A stretch of 64,000 bases of DNA from Clostridia bacterium (GTDB lineage Bacteria > Bacillota > Clostridia > Christensenellales > Borkfalkiaceae), in NCBI GenBank assembly GCA_017508485.1, contig JAFVYV010000003.1:30522-94521 (forward strand). Direction: 5' to 3'. The position numbers and the translations under genes are program-made. Below the pieces are notes generated by a model. The model had not been told where the DNA came from. It made no database searches and saw only the letters and a list, made by a program, of their open reading frames with translations. This document shows, one piece after another, positions 62,078 through 64,000 of this stretch (position 1 is its first letter; each line of letters opens with the position of its first letter).

Positions 62078-62773
62078 GTCAATTATTTTATTTTCAAGCC
62101 TACTAACTTGCACTTGTGATACACCTAAACTTTTTGCAATTTCCCCTTGCGTATTATCTCTAAAATATCGCATTATTATAAGTTTCTTTTCTCTCTCTGG
62201 CAAAGAGTCTATAATAGATGCTAATTCAATTTTTTCTACTAAATTATCTTCCGTATCGTTTGTATGAAGTTTATTTATAAGTTCTAAACCTTCTTCATCT
62301 TCGTCAACACTATCGTAAATAGACACGGGGATTTTTGAAGAATCCATTGCTATTACAACTTCATCTTCAGGAATATCAAATTCCTTTGCTATTATCTCAA
62401 TAGAAGGCGAAATATTGTTTTTAAGTTGATATTCATCTATAAATCGATTTATCTTATTTGCTAAAATCTTTAGCATTCTAGACACTTTTATCGCCCCAGT
62501 ATCTCTAATATGTCTTTTAATTTCCCCTATAACCATAGGAACGGTATAAGTAGAAAACTTAACGTTAAAACTTTCATCAAAATTGTTTATTGCTTTTAAT
62601 AAACCTATACTTGCAATTTGATACAAGTCTTCATACTCAATTCCTTTGTTTTTAAACCTTCTAATTATGCTTTTCAATAATGCTTCATTGTTTATAAAAA
62701 GAATTTCTTTTGCTTTTTTATCGCCTTTTTTAGCATTTCTTAAGTAAAACAAAACTTCTTCTTGACTTAACAT
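62057..62773 (-). CDS. sigF: RNA polymerase sigma-F factor
   Basis: A 238-residue sigma-70-family factor (regions 2, 3, 4): YEDLYQIASIGLLKAINNFD (2.2), FSTYTVPMVIGEIKRHIRD (2.4), and the C-terminal helix-turn-helix TQGEIAKSLGVSQVQVSRLE. It is the first forespore-specific sigma factor and is held by SpoIIAB. Third gene of the spoIIA operon, seven bases after spoIIAB. Confidence 0.97.
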   Translation of the reverse strand: MLSQEEVLFYLRNAKKGDKKAKEILFINNEALLKSIIRRFKNKGIEYEDLYQIASIGLLKAINNFDESFNVKFSTYTVPMVIGEIKRHIRDTGAIKVSRMLKILANKINRFIDEYQLKNNISPSIEIIAKEFDIPEDEVVIAMDSSKIPVSIYDSVDEDEEGLELINKLHTNDTEDNLVEKIELASIIDSLPEREKKLIIMRYFRDNTQGEIAKSLGVSQVQVSRLENKIIDKIRLKI

Positions 62774-62779
62774 AATAAC

Positions 62780-63199
62780 TTACTTGGAATTTATAGTTTT
62801 AGTCATATAAACTATCGTGCCTTTTCCTACTACGGATTTTACCCTAACTTTTTCCATAAAAGTTTTAACTATCGTAAAACCCATACCCGACCTTTCTTCT
62901 TCAGGTTTAGTAGTGTAAAAAGGTTCCATAGCTTTGTCTAAATCTTTAATTCCTACACCCTTATCTGAAATTTTTATATGTACTTTGTTTTTATCAAGTT
63001 TTGCTTCCATCGTAATTATTCCATCTTTCTTTTCATAACCGTGTACTATACAGTTTGTTACAACTTCACTTACTGCCGTTTTAATATCTGTTAATTCGGC
63101 AATGCTCGGTTTTAACGGTAATACAAAACAAGAAATTACACTTCTACTAAACCCTTCATTTATTGATAATGAAGAAAATTTTAAAGTCATTTTGTTCAT
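62780..63199 (-). CDS. spoIIAB: Anti-sigma-F factor SpoIIAB
   Basis: A 139-residue GHKL serine kinase/anti-sigma factor: EVVTNCIVHGYE (N box), DKGVGIKD and EERSGMGFTIVKTF (G boxes). It binds SigF and phosphorylates SpoIIAA. Confidence 0.97.
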   Translation of the reverse strand: MNKMTLKFSSLSINEGFSRSVISCFVLPLKPSIAELTDIKTAVSEVVTNCIVHGYEKKDGIITMEAKLDKNKVHIKISDKGVGIKDLDKAMEPFYTTKPEEERSGMGFTIVKTFMEKVRVKSVVGKGTIVYMTKTINSK

Positions 63200-63212
63200 A
63201 AATTCTCTCCTT

Positions 63213-63521
63213 TTAATATTTTGGCATTATCGTATATAAACCTGATAAATGAATTATCTTTTCAACTGCAACGTTTGCGCCGGTTATATACACCATAATT
63301 CCTAATTGTTTTAACTTTTTATATCTTCCTATCAAAGTACCTATTCCCGTACTATCCATAAACTTTAAGGCAGATAAATCAAAAACCACTCTTTTTACCG
63401 TTAAATTATTGTCAAAAAGTTTTTCTAATGCATTTTTAACAAATTCGGCTGAAGATTCATCAAGTTCGCCACAAAGATAGACAATTAAGCCTTCTAAATT
63501 TCTTTTATATTTTACTTCCAT
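63213..63521 (-). CDS. spoIIAA: Anti-anti-sigma factor SpoIIAA
   Basis: A 102-residue STAS-domain protein with the phosphorylatable serine in FMDSTGIGTLIGRYK. Unphosphorylated it frees SigF from SpoIIAB. Two ATGs stand side by side; I choose the second (63521) because GGAGG is only one base before the first. First gene of the operon; I could not find a clear sigma-H promoter upstream. Confidence 0.95.
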   Translation of the reverse strand: MEVKYKRNLEGLIVYLCGELDESSAEFVKNALEKLFDNNLTVKRVVFDLSALKFMDSTGIGTLIGRYKKLKQLGIMVYITGANVAVEKIIHLSGLYTIMPKY

Positions 63522-63671
63522 CATTCCTCCTTACCAAAAGCAAAAATAGAATAACACAATAAAAGGCAAAAAAAATGTATATTAATTAACAATAAAAAAA
63601 TAATATGTCGAACACATTTTTTTGCAAAAAAAAATAAAATAAAAAAATATTAAAAAATGTTGTTTTTTTTC

Positions 63672-63703
63672 TTGACATTTTCCTTGTTTTGTTATAGTAT
63701 AAT
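63672..63703 (+). promoter_or_regulatory. Promoter of the tRNA cluster
   Basis: TTGACA at 63672-63677 followed by overlapping -10-like boxes: TAGTAT with a 17-base spacer (63695-63700), or TATAAT at 63698-63703 with a spacer of 20. The tRNA begins about 20 bases later. Confidence 0.65.
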
Positions 63704-63721
63704 ATAGCGTTCAAAAAGAAA

Positions 63722-63797
63722 CGGGGTGTAGCGCAGTTGGTAGCGCACGTGGTTTGGGACCATGGGGTCGGGAGTTCGAGTCTCTTCACCCCGACCA
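63722..63797 (+). tRNA. tRNA-Pro (anticodon UGG)
   Basis: Cloverleaf with acceptor CGGGGTG / CACCCCG, anticodon loop TTTGGGA (TGG), T-loop GTTCGAG, and an encoded CCA end at 63795-63797. Confidence 0.95.
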
Positions 63798-63831
63798 TTT
63801 TTTTAACGCCAATCATACAAATGGTTTTTGA

Positions 63832-63908
63832 GGGCCTTTAGCTCAGTTGGTTAGAGCGGTCGGCTCATAACCGATTGGTCCGCGGTTCGAGTCCGTGAAG
63901 GCCCACCA
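63832..63908 (+). tRNA. tRNA with CAU anticodon, probably tRNA-Ile2 (lysidine type)
   Basis: Acceptor GGGCCTT / AAGGCCC, CCA encoded (63906-63908). Anticodon loop CTCATAA rather than TTCATAC: this and the whole body resemble the Ile2 tRNA of Bacillus, whose C34 is converted to lysidine to read AUA. Automatic tools would call it tRNA-Met. Confidence 0.85.
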
Positions 63909-63942
63909 ATTAAAAAAACCGCATAACTTATAATATTTACAT

Positions 63943-64000
63943 GGCCCGGGAGTACAGATGGTTAGTACGCCAGCCTGTCACGCTGGAGGTCGAGGGGTCG
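63943..64000 (+). tRNA. tRNA-Asp (anticodon GUC), cut by the window end
   Basis: Begins GGCCCGG; anticodon loop CTGTCAC (GTC) in a GCCAGC / GCTGG stem. The T arm and 3' acceptor lie beyond the window. The D-stem reads GTAC/GTAC. Confidence 0.88.

Noticed and set aside
63586..63816. A 76-residue reverse-strand frame containing GVKRLELPTPWSQTT
   Set aside because: This is the well-known false frame antisense to a tRNA gene (here tRNA-Pro at 63722), often misannotated; its end is low-complexity AT-rich DNA.

Overview
The window is AT-rich, gene-dense DNA from a spore-forming, Gram-positive-type bacterium, most likely an uncultured member of the Clostridia. The evidence is the endospore gene set (SpoIVB, YabP, YabQ, YtfJ/GerW, YunB, SpoIIAA-SpoIIAB-SigF, SpoVAC-SpoVAD-SpoVAE), a T-box leader on pheST, cell-wall DD-carboxypeptidases, ScpA/ScpB, MutS2 and low-GC codon use. 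No phage, insertion sequence, CRISPR array or antibiotic-resistance cassette is visible.

Layout. 1-7.4 kb: tail of an AzlCD exporter, spoIVB, a coat/exosporium-like protein, a phosphoesterase-PTS IIC pair, then yabP-yabQ-divIC-like-ppx-like-M50-like. 7.5-12 kb: gyrB-gyrA. 12-19 kb: a zinc-poor MDR dehydrogenase (reverse), rpmE, a DUF1385-PrmC fusion, prfA, an aspartate aminotransferase and a re-citrate/isopropylmalate-synthase-like enzyme. 19-31.6 kb: thrC, trpS, a DUF5685/J-like pair, rlmD-type methyltransferase, GtrA, a damaged flavin reductase, an HNH protein, a YhaO/YhaN-like pair and a DD-carboxypeptidase. 31.7-36.5 kb: M50 protease-scpA-scpB-DUF2953-ytfJ-dac-rluB. 36.5-40.1 kb: membrane PadR, a Xer-like tyrosine recombinase, a non-coding stretch with a dif-like inverted repeat, and a divergent pair of a Cys-rich mini-protein and lexA. 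40.1-48 kb (reverse): miaB-mutS-mutL-miaA-ynbB. 48-63.5 kb: a class A penicillin-binding protein, thiI-cysteine desulfurase, mutS2, T-box-pheS-pheT, and spoIIA-sigF-spoVA-yunB. 63.7-64 kb: three tRNA genes.

Nearly all genes before about 36.5 kb run forward and nearly all after it run in reverse. At this convergence lies a 12-6-12 bp perfect inverted repeat with Xer-site geometry, 264 bp upstream of a 347-residue Xer-like recombinase. The 15-bp palindrome TTATGTCWGACATAA occurs three times exactly and three more times with one mismatch between 34.2 and 60.5 kb; I found none in the first 34 kb. I infer that the window may cover the replication terminus, with a single-recombinase Xer/dif module and a matS-like set of protein-binding sites. 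This is a hypothesis from sequence pattern only.

Other themes: several genes have a good -10 box exactly six bases before the start codon and no Shine-Dalgarno sequence, suggesting leaderless mRNAs; promoters are nested in the terminators of upstream genes; mutS, pheT and a flavin reductase each carry a frame disruption. As pheT is essential, at least that one probably reflects a sequencing or assembly error.
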